From: Nitrospira sp.
GTDB lineage: Bacteria > Nitrospirota > Nitrospiria > Nitrospirales > Nitrospiraceae
Reading direction: 5' to 3'
Assembly (NCBI GenBank): GCA_022842445.1
Contig: JALHPO010000001.1
Location: forward strand, 62,001-126,000
DNA: 64,000 bases
Program-made: the position numbers and the translations under genes
In this document: piece after piece, positions 39,881 through 47,887 of the stretch
Layout of the letters: each line of letters opens with the position of its first letter
How positions within the stretch are numbered: position 1 is the first letter of the stretch
Notes under the pieces: model-generated
What the model saw: the letters and a program-made list of their open reading frames with translations, nothing else
Told to the model about the DNA's origin: nothing
The model's database searches: none

Positions 39881-40070
39881 GTAGTGAGCATAGTCGAACT
39901 ACCTGCCCTGCTTGTCCCGAACTTGTCGAGGAAAGCCGGTTGAAGGACAGCCCCCTCTCCCCACGCGCGGCCCCTGCGCCTGTCGTACGAATACGCCGGC
40001 GCCTGGAACCATTTTTCCGTGCAGGGTCGTGCGGCTGTTAACCGGTGAGTCCGGCTGAGGAGGATACGGC

Positions 40071-40577
40071 TTACCCGACCACCCACACAGCAAGTTCTTG
40101 GGCCTGCTCCACAAGTCCTTCTCCCGTGTGGTGATGAAAAAAATCCTGGACGAAGGGGAGTCGATGCCGCCCCACCACTACGGTTCCACATTCGGACTGT
40201 TTGGCGGCATTGAGGATTTCCTGGACGATATCCAGCTTATGGATCGTGTGAGAAAAGTGCGTGCTGATTTGGCATTCAGACACGCCGTGATCCTCGAGAA
40301 TAGCCCGTGCGCGTGTCATCGCGGGCTGGACTGCGTCTTTGGCCTTCTCAATCCATTCCGTCTGTGCGGATTTGAGCTCCGTATGGAGCACATGCTCCTT
40401 TTGAGGGTCTTCCGTTCCTCCGTACTCCAAGAGTCGTGGTGGAATTGGAGGGAGTGCATGGAACAGACAGATGTGGATGGCCTCATGTCCCCGTACTATC
40501 TCAGCCACATAAGCAACAGCCTTCATGGACGCCTCAGAGTCTTCGATGGCAACCAGTATCTTATTGGTTTCTCCCAT
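40071..40577 (-). CDS. Universal stress protein
   Basis: 168 residues of the UspA fold: KILVAIEDSEASMKAVAYVAE at the N-terminus with the conserved Asp, and TVVVGRHRLPFVQDFF followed by the late helix EQAQELAVWVVG. The ATP-binding glycine signature is incomplete, so nucleotide binding is uncertain. The ATG at 40577 follows GGAAGGA. It opens a cluster of small stress and envelope genes. Confidence 0.85.
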   Translation of the reverse strand: MGETNKILVAIEDSEASMKAVAYVAEIVRGHEAIHICLFHALPPIPPRLLEYGGTEDPQKEHVLHTELKSAQTEWIEKAKDAVQPAMTRARAILEDHGVSECQISTHFSHTIHKLDIVQEILNAAKQSECGTVVVGRHRLPFVQDFFHHHTGEGLVEQAQELAVWVVG

Positions 40578-40799
40578 GGGATTCCTTCCAGGCCGATAGA
40601 TGGTCTTGCAAGTGAAATCGTCGCCAAGATTAATCAGTCGGCAACATGCTGTCAATATTGGTCAGGCTGGATATCCTGATGCGGATGGAGAAAACGGATG
40701 AGTCGGCCTGGATGTGGTTTAAACGACGGATCAGCGAGTCTTAACCCGGTGTCTACTAAGCCCGGGCCAGTTCAACTTGCCCCCTACACTTGGAACCGA

Positions 40800-41354
40800 T
40801 CAGAACCCGAGCCCAATTCCTCCACCGCCACGAGTTCCCCCACCGATTCCTATGCCACCGAAGAATCCGACCGACGGTCCCCGTTCACGCCGGCTATAAG
40901 ATTGATCCGGCCAGACGTGTAGATGTTTTACGATCAGGGTGGGATATCGATACACCACGTCGTCGATTCGATCGATCTTCGTCCCGGACACTTCTCCGAC
41001 AATAGTCATCCGCGTTCCTGCGACCACCGTGGCCGGGTCAAGAAATTCTTTCTGCAATGCAAGGAACCGTCCCTGAGATTGTTGGCGATCATGACTCGGC
41101 TCCTCGCCGTCCTCAAGCGGAAGTTGCAAGAGTTCGATCTGGGTGCTGTCGCGGAGTCGCTTGGCGTTCAGCGCCTCACCGCCAAACACGAGCAGGCGCC
41201 CCTTGTAGGACTCCGGCGAGGCTAATAGATCGCGAAAGGAGACCGTGCGATCGACGAGAGGCTCCATTGACTCTGGAACGATATGCTGAGATGAACAGCC
41301 TGAGCACACGATAGTCACAAGGAAACATACAGAAAAAAGATATCGTCCTCTCAT
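40800..41354 (-). CDS. Slp-family outer-membrane lipoprotein
   Basis: About 184 residues starting with a signal peptide and lipobox (VTIVCSGC). The mature part follows the Slp pattern: VSFRDLLASPESYKGRLLVFGGE, then GRFLALQKEFLDPATVVAGTRMTIVGEVSG. The C-terminus is a Gly-rich tail (GGIGIGGGTRGGGG). Slp proteins are starvation- or stress-inducible in enterobacteria; the role here is inferred. An ATG seven codons earlier at 41375 is an alternative start. Confidence 0.78.
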   Translation of the reverse strand: MRGRYLFSVCFLVTIVCSGCSSQHIVPESMEPLVDRTVSFRDLLASPESYKGRLLVFGGEALNAKRLRDSTQIELLQLPLEDGEEPSHDRQQSQGRFLALQKEFLDPATVVAGTRMTIVGEVSGTKIDRIDDVVYRYPTLIVKHLHVWPDQSYSRRERGPSVGFFGGIGIGGGTRGGGGIGLGF

Positions 41355-41720
41355 GCGCACACTACACCTCATCACTACACCTCATTAGCCGCCCTAACGC
41401 GTGGCCTTAGCCCCCCTCAACGGATGTGGCCTCCACGGTTACTAGTGTCTTGAGTACTACATCTCCCGGGGCAGTCCATACAAGGAATTACCCTGGGGAA
41501 GGCCTGAACAATTCCCAATTTCAATGACGCATCGCAGAAAACACAGAATGAATAATTGGGGCCCTAACTAATCGAGGTTGATCTTCTATCGTGCATGAGG
41601 AGGGAAACGAAAGGGGGTCTGGAGTCTTAATTTAACGCAGGTGGTTGAAGAAAGTCCCCCACTTCTTTTCTGTCTTCATCGATTTCATTGGATTGTGAAA
41701 CAAGACCAGGACAAGAGCCA
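41355..41720. other. Gap without recognised gene
   Basis: I see no coding frame with a ribosome site, no RNA gene and no repeat of the families seen elsewhere in this stretch. Confidence 0.4.
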
Positions 41721-41936
41721 CTACTTCGTCTTGTTTTTCCACAGGAGGCAGAGGGCACCGCCAAGGGCGAGTCCGCCGATAAAACTGAGCGAGAGGGCGG
41801 TGGTAAACAGCCCCTCGACACGCCTCCCTCGATACCGCAGATACTGTTCAGCTTGTGCACCCACGGCCGCTTCGCGACCGATCCATGCATGAGGATCTTC
41901 GGAGTGCGACTCAGGTTCCATCCACAATCGCTTCAT
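41721..41936 (-). CDS. Small tail-anchored membrane protein, hypothetical
   Basis: 71 residues: a soluble N-terminus rich in His, Glu and Arg (MEPESHSEDPHAWIGREA) and one C-terminal transmembrane helix (LSLSFIGGLALGGALCLLW) ending in a KNKTK tail. The ATG at 41936 is directly preceded by a strong GGCGGAGGCAT ribosome site, which is the main support. Family unknown. Confidence 0.55.
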   Translation of the reverse strand: MKRLWMEPESHSEDPHAWIGREAAVGAQAEQYLRYRGRRVEGLFTTALSLSFIGGLALGGALCLLWKNKTK

Positions 41937-42219
41937 ATGCCTCCGCCTTGCTCGATGGTGATACATGCCTCGATTATATATTCCGACTCAATGAACAGCA
42001 TACCTGTTTTCAGGAGTAAAGGCACGATGTGTTTATCCTAGGTCGACACAGAGGCTTTGGAGACGAGGCCTGGGTCAAGCGAATGGCGAAACGCTTCGAA
42101 ATGGAATCGACACTACGGCCCAGCGGACGGACGAACCGATCGTGAAGAACGACTCCCTTTTCTTTCAATTGAATCCGGCGTCGACGGAGTAGGCCCCGTC
42201 GACGCCCGCAGTAGGAGCT

Positions 42220-42630
42220 TTATGACGTATGTTTCTTGACGATTGCCGAATCTTTGATGGCCGGATTCGATGGGGACAGTGCGGTCGCCTGTTTAAAAGC
42301 CGCCACTGCCTGGTCATGCTTTCCCATTTTGTCAAAACTAAGCCCCAAATTATACTGGGCTTCGGCTGACTTTGGATCAGCCTTGGCGGCTTTCATGAAC
42401 CCTTCAATCGCGGCTTCCATCTTCCCCTGCTGGTACTGCGACACAGCCTCGTCATTGGCTGCTTGGCCCGGCGATCCTGCAATTGCCATCAGCGCCGTCT
42501 CCGTCGCAGGCACTGCTACCGCAGCACTGGTCTTAACCGCAGGAGTCTCCGGCTTATTGGAATCGCACGATGCAAAAATGGGAATGAGCCCTGCAAGCAT
42601 TACACTCACAATCACAGGCACCTGTTTCAC
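42220..42630 (-). CDS. TPR-repeat lipoprotein
   Basis: 136 residues with a lipoprotein signal (MLAGLIPIFASC), an Ala/Thr/Pro-rich linker and three tetratricopeptide-like repeats (AVSQYQQGKMEAAIEGFMKA, AEAQYNLGLSFDKMGKHDQA, PSNPAIKDSAIV). The GTG at 42630 lies behind AGGAGGTGACTT, which fixes the start. It is presumably an envelope scaffold; the partner is unknown. Confidence 0.8.
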   Translation of the reverse strand: MKQVPVIVSVMLAGLIPIFASCDSNKPETPAVKTSAAVAVPATETALMAIAGSPGQAANDEAVSQYQQGKMEAAIEGFMKAAKADPKSAEAQYNLGLSFDKMGKHDQAVAAFKQATALSPSNPAIKDSAIVKKHTS

Positions 42631-42951
42631 AAGTCACCTCCTGTTAAACGTAAATCGTCACCCTTTTGTATACTGCTGCACTCAGAAGCGCCTCGTCTGA
42701 TCAAAAGCGCTCACTTCTTCAAAAAGCTGCAGAACGCCACGACGCACACCGGGAACACAAATTCCCAACGCGTCTCACCTGTTCACTATTGATCAGTTTT
42801 CCAAGCTCCCGCTGGGTATCATTACGACAGTGTGCGCTCGTGATATCGTTTATTCGTCGAGTATTGCCCTCATATGCAGCATCCGATGCTGAACTTGTGT
42901 AATTGGCATGCTCGGAGGTTCCACGGATTCCACTCTTACCAGGAGGATTCA
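42631..42951. other. Divergent intergenic region
   Basis: It separates the TPR lipoprotein and the CsbD-like gene, which are read away from each other. It must contain both promoters, but no strong -35/-10 pair stands out. No gene or repeat is seen. Confidence 0.4.
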
Positions 42952-43227
42952 ATGCACAAGATTATGATAGCCGCTATCGCAGTGACCGGTATGTGTTACG
43001 CAATGCCACAGATGACTCAAGCCGATGACACGAAAGCCAAGATGGAAAGCATGAAGGGGGAGGCGAAGGCCAAGGGTCAGGAGGCGAAGGGCGAAACGAA
43101 GGCCTTAATCGAAGATGCTCAGGGAAATAAAATGAGCGGGACGATGGAACGGGCAAAAGGCAATACCAAAGCCGCCGGCGAACGTATCAAAGGCAAAGCG
43201 AAAGAGTTAAAGGCGAAGACCGAATAA
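42952..43227 (+). CDS. Secreted CsbD/LEA-like small stress protein
   Basis: 91 residues: signal peptide (IMIAAIAVTGMCYAMPQMTQA) and then a highly charged Lys/Glu/Ala/Gly sequence with repeating KGEAKAKGQEAKGETKA and AKGNTKAAGERIKGKAKE units, expected to be disordered or helical as in CsbD and late-embryogenesis-abundant proteins. Start fixed by a perfect AGGAGG. It probably acts in the periplasm; a desiccation or osmotic role is inference. Confidence 0.75.
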   Translation: MHKIMIAAIAVTGMCYAMPQMTQADDTKAKMESMKGEAKAKGQEAKGETKALIEDAQGNKMSGTMERAKGNTKAAGERIKGKAKELKAKTE

Positions 43228-43484
43228 CAATTCCCGCAAGACGCAGGTTCCTGCGAACACGCAGCAGAGTGAGATGCTCGAGGTCGGATTACGGATGTCC
43301 GCGTTCAAAGCCCGCCGTGACAGGCCGGCGTCTTAACACCTGATCCACGCGAGAACGCCAACGGGTCAGATGTGAAGCGGATGCAGGAGAGGCGGAGCCA
43401 TCCACAGGGAGCCATGCCACAAGGAACCCATTCGTCGTCCACAGAACAACTGCCGATGGATCAGGCTGTAGCGTAACGAGGCCC

Positions 43485-43625
43485 ATGAAACTCGAGACCA
43501 GTGCAATCAATCCGGTCATTCTCTGGATTCTCGGCCTTGTCGGTTTCTACACCATGGGCGGACTCATTCATGCCCTCCTGGTGCTCGCGATCGTCGTCAA
43601 ACAGATTCGGGTCATTCAGGGATAA
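43485..43625 (+). CDS. Lmo0937-like small hydrophobic protein
   Basis: A 46-residue frame encoding MKLETSAINPVILWILGLVG, then FYTMGGLIHALLVLAIVV and a basic end KQIRVIQG. This is the pattern of lmo0937-family (DUF5670-like) mini-membrane proteins with two short hydrophobic stretches. The ATG at 43485 follows AACGAGG. Function is unknown; such genes often occur near stress genes, as here beside the CsbD-like gene. Confidence 0.7.
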   Translation: MKLETSAINPVILWILGLVGFYTMGGLIHALLVLAIVVKQIRVIQG

Positions 43626-43723
43626 CGCGTGTAAAGACGACGGAGAAAGAAACTGAGGCCAGACCTGTCTTCACCCTTTCCGTCGGCCTGCGTGACCAAC
43701 CCGAGGCCTCCTCCAAGACGACT

Positions 43724-44863
43724 TCAACTTGTCTCCTCAGGTCTGTCCGTCACGATTGGGCCCAGCTCGGCCGTATCACTCCGGTACGTCTCCAGCAGTG
43801 TTATCGCCACCGCGACGACCAATGGCCCGGCCACGATCCCGAGCAGGCCAAAGAACTGAATGCCTCCGATCACACTGAAAAACATGATCAACGAGTGCAC
43901 TTTCGACACTTTACCGACGATCATGTTCCTGACCAGTTCGTCGATCACCACGGATAACACAATTCCCACCGCGACCAGCGCCCCTGCCTGCATATACGCC
44001 CCCTGGATTGCCAAATAGCCCGCAGCCGGAATCCAGACCAGTGCAGCCCCCACGAACGGGATATACGCCGTGATGGCCATGACGGCGCCCCACAGGATCG
44101 GGGACGGTAATCCCACCGACCAAAATGCCAGCCAGCCGATGACCCCTTCCAGCAACGCCACGATCGTATTGCCGTACACAGCGCCTTTGACCACTTCGTC
44201 GAAGCGTGTCAGAACCAACCGGCGGCGCTCCGGCGTGAGCGGGAAATTCTCCTGTGTCCAATCGACGATGCGCTTTCCGTCCCGAAAAAAGTAGAACGCG
44301 GACAACAGCACGATGCCGAACTCGATCGCCCATTGCACCAGATTGCTTACCACGTTGGTCGACTGCTGAATCAAGAGTTTCCCGAGATCAGCCACGCCCG
44401 TCACCAAGCTCGACTGCAAATCACTCCCCGTCAACCGCTCGAGGTTCTGAAATTGGACGACAAACCCCGCAATCACCGGGTACCGCCGCCAACCTTCCCC
44501 TACGGATAGTTCGCCCTGCTGCAGATACGTGGCCAGCGAGGACACCATCCCTGCGAGATCTTGCGCGACGAGAAGCGTGAGATAAAACAGCGGAAGCAGG
44601 AGTCCAACGGTCATGATTGCGCACAGGAGAAAAGCGCTCAGCGCCTCCCGTCCACCGGTAGCACGGAGGACGAGGCCATACAGCGGATACAGTGCATACA
44701 CCAGCACGACGGCCCAGAGAATTGGAGAAAATAGCGGGCTGAGGATGAATCCGGCGAGTGCCAATGTCCCGGCCATCAACGCGATATGCGTCAGTCTGCT
44801 GGCCTTCAACATCGTCGGGTGCTGAGGTTGATGTGGCATCTGCCAACAAGCATAGCGAAGCAC
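43724..44863 (-). CDS. AI-2E family transporter (PerM/YdiK-like)
   Basis: About 379 residues (ATG at 44839 is a possible later start). Seven to eight hydrophobic segments, a central amphipathic cytoplasmic/periplasmic stretch and the C-terminal family signature around GVIGWLAFWSVGLPSPILWG and PFVGAALVWIPAAGYL. Members have been linked to autoinducer-2 export or to sodium/proton exchange; the substrate here is unknown. Confidence 0.87.
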   Translation of the reverse strand: MLRYACWQMPHQPQHPTMLKASRLTHIALMAGTLALAGFILSPLFSPILWAVVLVYALYPLYGLVLRATGGREALSAFLLCAIMTVGLLLPLFYLTLLVAQDLAGMVSSLATYLQQGELSVGEGWRRYPVIAGFVVQFQNLERLTGSDLQSSLVTGVADLGKLLIQQSTNVVSNLVQWAIEFGIVLLSAFYFFRDGKRIVDWTQENFPLTPERRRLVLTRFDEVVKGAVYGNTIVALLEGVIGWLAFWSVGLPSPILWGAVMAITAYIPFVGAALVWIPAAGYLAIQGAYMQAGALVAVGIVLSVVIDELVRNMIVGKVSKVHSLIMFFSVIGGIQFFGLLGIVAGPLVVAVAITLLETYRSDTAELGPIVTDRPEETS

Positions 44864-44915
44864 AGCGAGTACAGCAACCTGACAAAAGGTTCCTATGAAG
44901 GTTCAAGATTCTAGT

Positions 44916-44939
44916 GCATCACCAGTATCCTGGTGATGC
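44916..44939. repeat. Perfect 10-bp stem hairpin
   Basis: GCATCACCAG, a four-base loop, then CTGGTGATGC. It sits in the gap between the AI-2E gene start and the tpm-like gene end. Neither strand has a T-run, so it is not a standard terminator. Confidence 0.6.
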
Positions 44940-44951
44940 CAGACGGGCAGG

Positions 44952-44972
44952 AAAAGGGAACAGGCTACTTAT
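44952..44972. repeat. REP-like terminus
   Basis: AAAAGGGAACAGGCTACTTA is a diverged copy of the AAATGGGGACAGGCTACTTTT piece at 38061. It is the last REP-like copy found in the window. Confidence 0.45.
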
Positions 44973-45056
44973 CTAACAATTTTGGCGGTCGCCTGCGCGG
45001 CCTCAGTGTTGATTCCAGCCCCAAGGCTGCCGCAATTCTCGCCTGCCACTGGCTTC

Positions 45057-45695
45057 TCACGGCCGCTTTAACAGCCAGACATTTTCTTTCGCCGGCGCTT
45101 TCCCCTTCAGTCCACCCTGCACCTCCGTGCCGGCAATGAGGGTAAGAGTGTACGTGGATACGTAGTGTCGGCGAACTTCTTCGTTGCTCACGGAAAACGG
45201 GGGCCCCTCCACGAGGCTCTGATCGTACTCGTAGCTAATCAGGAGCTGTGGCGCCTTACCGGTTATCTCCAGGAGATGCGCGACATATCGTTTTCGCATG
45301 TCTTCGGGCAACGCAACCAAGGCAGCCCGGTCATAGACGGCATCGACCTGGCCGAGCATCAGTCGAGACACCGAAAAGATGTCGCCGACAAAGAGGTCGA
45401 GATTGTTCGCGCTCCACCGCTCGATGCTTCCCACGTTCTCGATGTCCGGCTGCATTCCGAGCTCGATGAATAACTGCTCAATGGCGAGTTGACTCAATTC
45501 GGCTCCGGCTACGCGATAGCCACGGGACAGCAGCCACGAGATATCCAGCGTCTTTCCGCATAAAGGAACAAACACCCGGCGACCTTTGCCGACCGACAAT
45601 TCGCGGAAGTATGTGACCAGGAGTGGGTTCGCTTTTTTTTCGTGGAAACCGATTTCGTTCTTTTCCCACCGTTGGCGCCAAAAACTTGCATCCAT
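45057..45695 (-). CDS. Thiopurine S-methyltransferase family protein
   Basis: A SAM-dependent methyltransferase of the TPMT type, 212 residues. It begins MDASFWRQRWEKNEIGFHE and contains VFVPLCGKTLDISWLLSRG, the SAM site, plus VDAVYDRAALVALPEDMR. Bacterial members methylate thiols or selenium and tellurium compounds. The ATG at 45695 is spaced well from AAGGGG; earlier ATG and GTG codons (45701, 45710) are alternatives. It stands alone. Confidence 0.87.
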   Translation of the reverse strand: MDASFWRQRWEKNEIGFHEKKANPLLVTYFRELSVGKGRRVFVPLCGKTLDISWLLSRGYRVAGAELSQLAIEQLFIELGMQPDIENVGSIERWSANNLDLFVGDIFSVSRLMLGQVDAVYDRAALVALPEDMRKRYVAHLLEITGKAPQLLISYEYDQSLVEGPPFSVSNEEVRRHYVSTYTLTLIAGTEVQGGLKGKAPAKENVWLLKRP

Positions 45696-45840
45696 ATTCA
45701 TCCCCTTCACTCTAGTGTCTTCCTGAACGAGCCAACGCGCACTGGCTCGATCAACCTACAAGAACACGATGGAGCGATCAGAATCACCCCTTCGCTTCAC
45801 TTACATGTGGAGCAACGTAGTCCATTCGGAGGAGCCGGAG

Positions 45841-46707
45841 TTATCGTGGAAGCTTGAGCACCCAGCTGAGCACTGTGTCGGAAACCCGATCGGGCAGGAG
45901 CTTCACCATCAGCGCACGGAATTTCGCATCGGCGCCCACGAGATACCGGGTCTTCGGACGAGCTGCCGTCAATGCATGTTCTACAGCCTGCGCCACGGCA
46001 TCGGGAGCAATGGCCCGATTGGCTGCCTCCGCGACAACCTTCTTTACCCCGGCGATCACGCCTGCATATAACAGTCGCAACTCAGGCGTGGTGGCAGCCT
46101 CCAGATCTGTCGCACCCTTGCCCGACTTATCCCAGATCGGTGTCGCAATCGCGCCCGGCTCTACAATCGACACCTCGATCCCCCATTGCTGGACTTCCAA
46201 TCGCAACGCATCGGTGATCGCTTCGAGAGCAAACTTGGACGCAGAATAGGGACCCATCAGAGGCATCGCTGCGCGGCCAGCAATCGAACCCATATTCACA
46301 ATACGTCCCCGGGCCGTCCGTATCAGCGGGAGGAACGTCTGTGTGACCGCCACCTGGCCGATCAGATTGATCTCTAACTGCCGGCGCAGATCCGGAATCG
46401 GCACCGCCTCCAGCGGACCCACTACAGCAATACCGGCGTTATTGATGAGGCCGAACAATCCGCGGGTGCCAACGTGCGTTGCAACGATCGTGCGGGATTG
46501 TTGGATCGACACGTCATCCGTCACATCGAGGATGAGAGGGATCAACCGGTTCGCTTCACCCTGCCGTTGCAGCGCCTCGCCATCCTCAATTTTCCGGACG
46601 CCTGCAAATACCACAAAGCCCAAGCGGTCCAGATGAAACGCGCAGGCTGCGCCGATTCCCGTAGACGCGCCGGTGATGACAACCGCTCTCCCGTTCCCAA
46701 TCGACAT
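45841..46707 (-). CDS. Short-chain dehydrogenase/reductase
   Basis: 288 residues of the classical SDR family: cofactor motif TGASTGIGAACAFHLDRLG, NNAGIAV, catalytic Ser in NMGSIAGRAAMP and YxxxK in GPYSASKFALE. The motif TGxxxGIG and an Arg two positions after the second strand suggest NADP. The C-terminal extension resembles SDRs acting on steroids, retinoids or other lipids; the true substrate is unknown. Confidence 0.9.
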   Translation of the reverse strand: MSIGNGRAVVITGASTGIGAACAFHLDRLGFVVFAGVRKIEDGEALQRQGEANRLIPLILDVTDDVSIQQSRTIVATHVGTRGLFGLINNAGIAVVGPLEAVPIPDLRRQLEINLIGQVAVTQTFLPLIRTARGRIVNMGSIAGRAAMPLMGPYSASKFALEAITDALRLEVQQWGIEVSIVEPGAIATPIWDKSGKGATDLEAATTPELRLLYAGVIAGVKKVVAEAANRAIAPDAVAQAVEHALTAARPKTRYLVGADAKFRALMVKLLPDRVSDTVLSWVLKLPR

Positions 46708-46900
46708 ATCGAGCCTTCTTCCTTGATGATTTCAACAATAGCCGGTCTATGGGCCACTTCGCACCGTTCAGAACGATACGTCGAAAACAGGTTACTGGAA
46801 TACCGCTTGAGTTTCCGGTCTGAGCTACGAGCCTTGGAACAAGTGCTCTGATAGTACACCCCCAAAACTAGAAACCTGCAACTTTCCAATCGGCGCTTGG

Positions 46901-46930
46901 TAGACACCGGCCTGGGTCTTCGGCTATCAT
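46901..46930 (+). promoter_or_regulatory. Candidate promoter of the tRNA gene
   Basis: TAGACA and TATCAT are separated by 18 bases and end 32 bases before the tRNA. This is a fair sigma-70-like match at a sensible distance. Confidence 0.5.
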
Positions 46931-46962
46931 CTCCCCCGACTTACCGGCAAATTCAACACCGT

Positions 46963-47038
46963 GGCGGTGTAGCTCAGTTGGTAGAGCAGCGGACTCATAA
47001 GCCGCGGGTCCCCCGTTCAATCCGGGGCACCGCCACCA
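46963..47038 (+). tRNA. tRNA-Met (CAT anticodon)
   Basis: A 76-base cloverleaf with CCA encoded. The acceptor arms GGCGGTG/CACCGCC pair over seven bases, the D arm is AGCTCAGTTGGTAGAGC, the anticodon loop CTCATAA carries CAT and the T arm CCCCG/CGGGG closes TTCAATC. The G-C start of the acceptor and the anticodon stem without three G-C pairs in a row indicate an elongator rather than initiator tRNA; a tRNA-Ile with modified CAT is the alternative. Confidence 0.93.
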
Positions 47039-47311
47039 TACGAAGCCAACTCGACCTAGAGACGTTCTCATGGCTCTTGGCAACGAGACCAGCTCTTCCA
47101 TTGCAACAGGCCCTTTTCATCAGTGTCATGCCCGGCGTGGCATCGCGTGTTGTTTTGTCCTAACAGATGGCAATTTTTCTATTGGAGTAGCTTATCCTTC
47201 AGACGACGGCGCAGTTTTTCATGCTCCATGCAAAGATCTCACTAGGAACTAGGAGGCATTACCCCGGAAGCAAAACGATCAGGTTTGAGTTCTCTACTGA
47301 AAGGATGCCCC

Positions 47312-47836
47312 ATGCTCAATTTGCCCGTGAAGGTTTCGGCGAGACACAACGGGAAATCGTTGCACCTGGACAACGCAGTGGAAACTATGACTTTGATCGG
47401 CCAGGATGACGAGCCGATCGGAACAGTGTCCTGGGACGCTGTGATCGATTTCATTCACAACTCAAGCAGAACGACCCGCCCTCAGCGACCACCCCGCAAT
47501 TACTCCCGCAGCCCGCTCGCAGCCACACTGAGATATACGACACCAGGCAGTAGAAACTCCTCGGGCGTCACCTGTGAGATCGGCGGAGGCGGTATTTTCA
47601 TTGAGACATCGAATCCTCCCCAAATAGGCACGATACTCACGCTGGAACTCGCCCTCCCTGATGATCCCGCCAACCCGATCAGTGCGCAAGGGCAAGTCGC
47701 CTGGGTCAGGGCCGAGGAACAGCGTCACGTGCTCTATCCCGGGATGGGGGTTCAATTCACTGAGATTTCAGATGAAAGCCGGGCCCGCATCGTCAAGATG
47801 GTCAAATCCCTAGACCACTCGCGCAGCGGAAAGTGA
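47312..47836 (+). CDS. PilZ-domain protein (probable cyclic-di-GMP effector)
   Basis: 174 residues: an N-terminal ~55-residue part of unknown type (GQDDEPIGTVSWDAVIDFI) and a C-terminal PilZ domain with RNYSRSPLAATLRY in place of RxxxR, then GGGGIFIETSNPPQIGT in the D/NxSxxG region and VAWVRAEEQ. The second motif reads CEIGGGG, which departs from the consensus, so c-di-GMP binding needs confirmation. The ATG at 47312 follows AAGGATG. Confidence 0.78.
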   Translation: MLNLPVKVSARHNGKSLHLDNAVETMTLIGQDDEPIGTVSWDAVIDFIHNSSRTTRPQRPPRNYSRSPLAATLRYTTPGSRNSSGVTCEIGGGGIFIETSNPPQIGTILTLELALPDDPANPISAQGQVAWVRAEEQRHVLYPGMGVQFTEISDESRARIVKMVKSLDHSRSGK

Positions 47837-47887
47837 GCCACATGCTTCTGTCTCCGACCACGCTCGAGCATCGAACCATAAACGCGC

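Noticed and set aside
43289-43519. 76-residue minus-strand frame
   Set aside because: Its N-terminus overlaps the better supported lmo0937-like plus-strand gene and the rest is Arg/Pro-rich shadow.
44916-44939. Terminator for the methyltransferase gene
   Set aside because: The stem is perfect but the sequence after it lacks T residues and it lies over 100 bases downstream of the stop.
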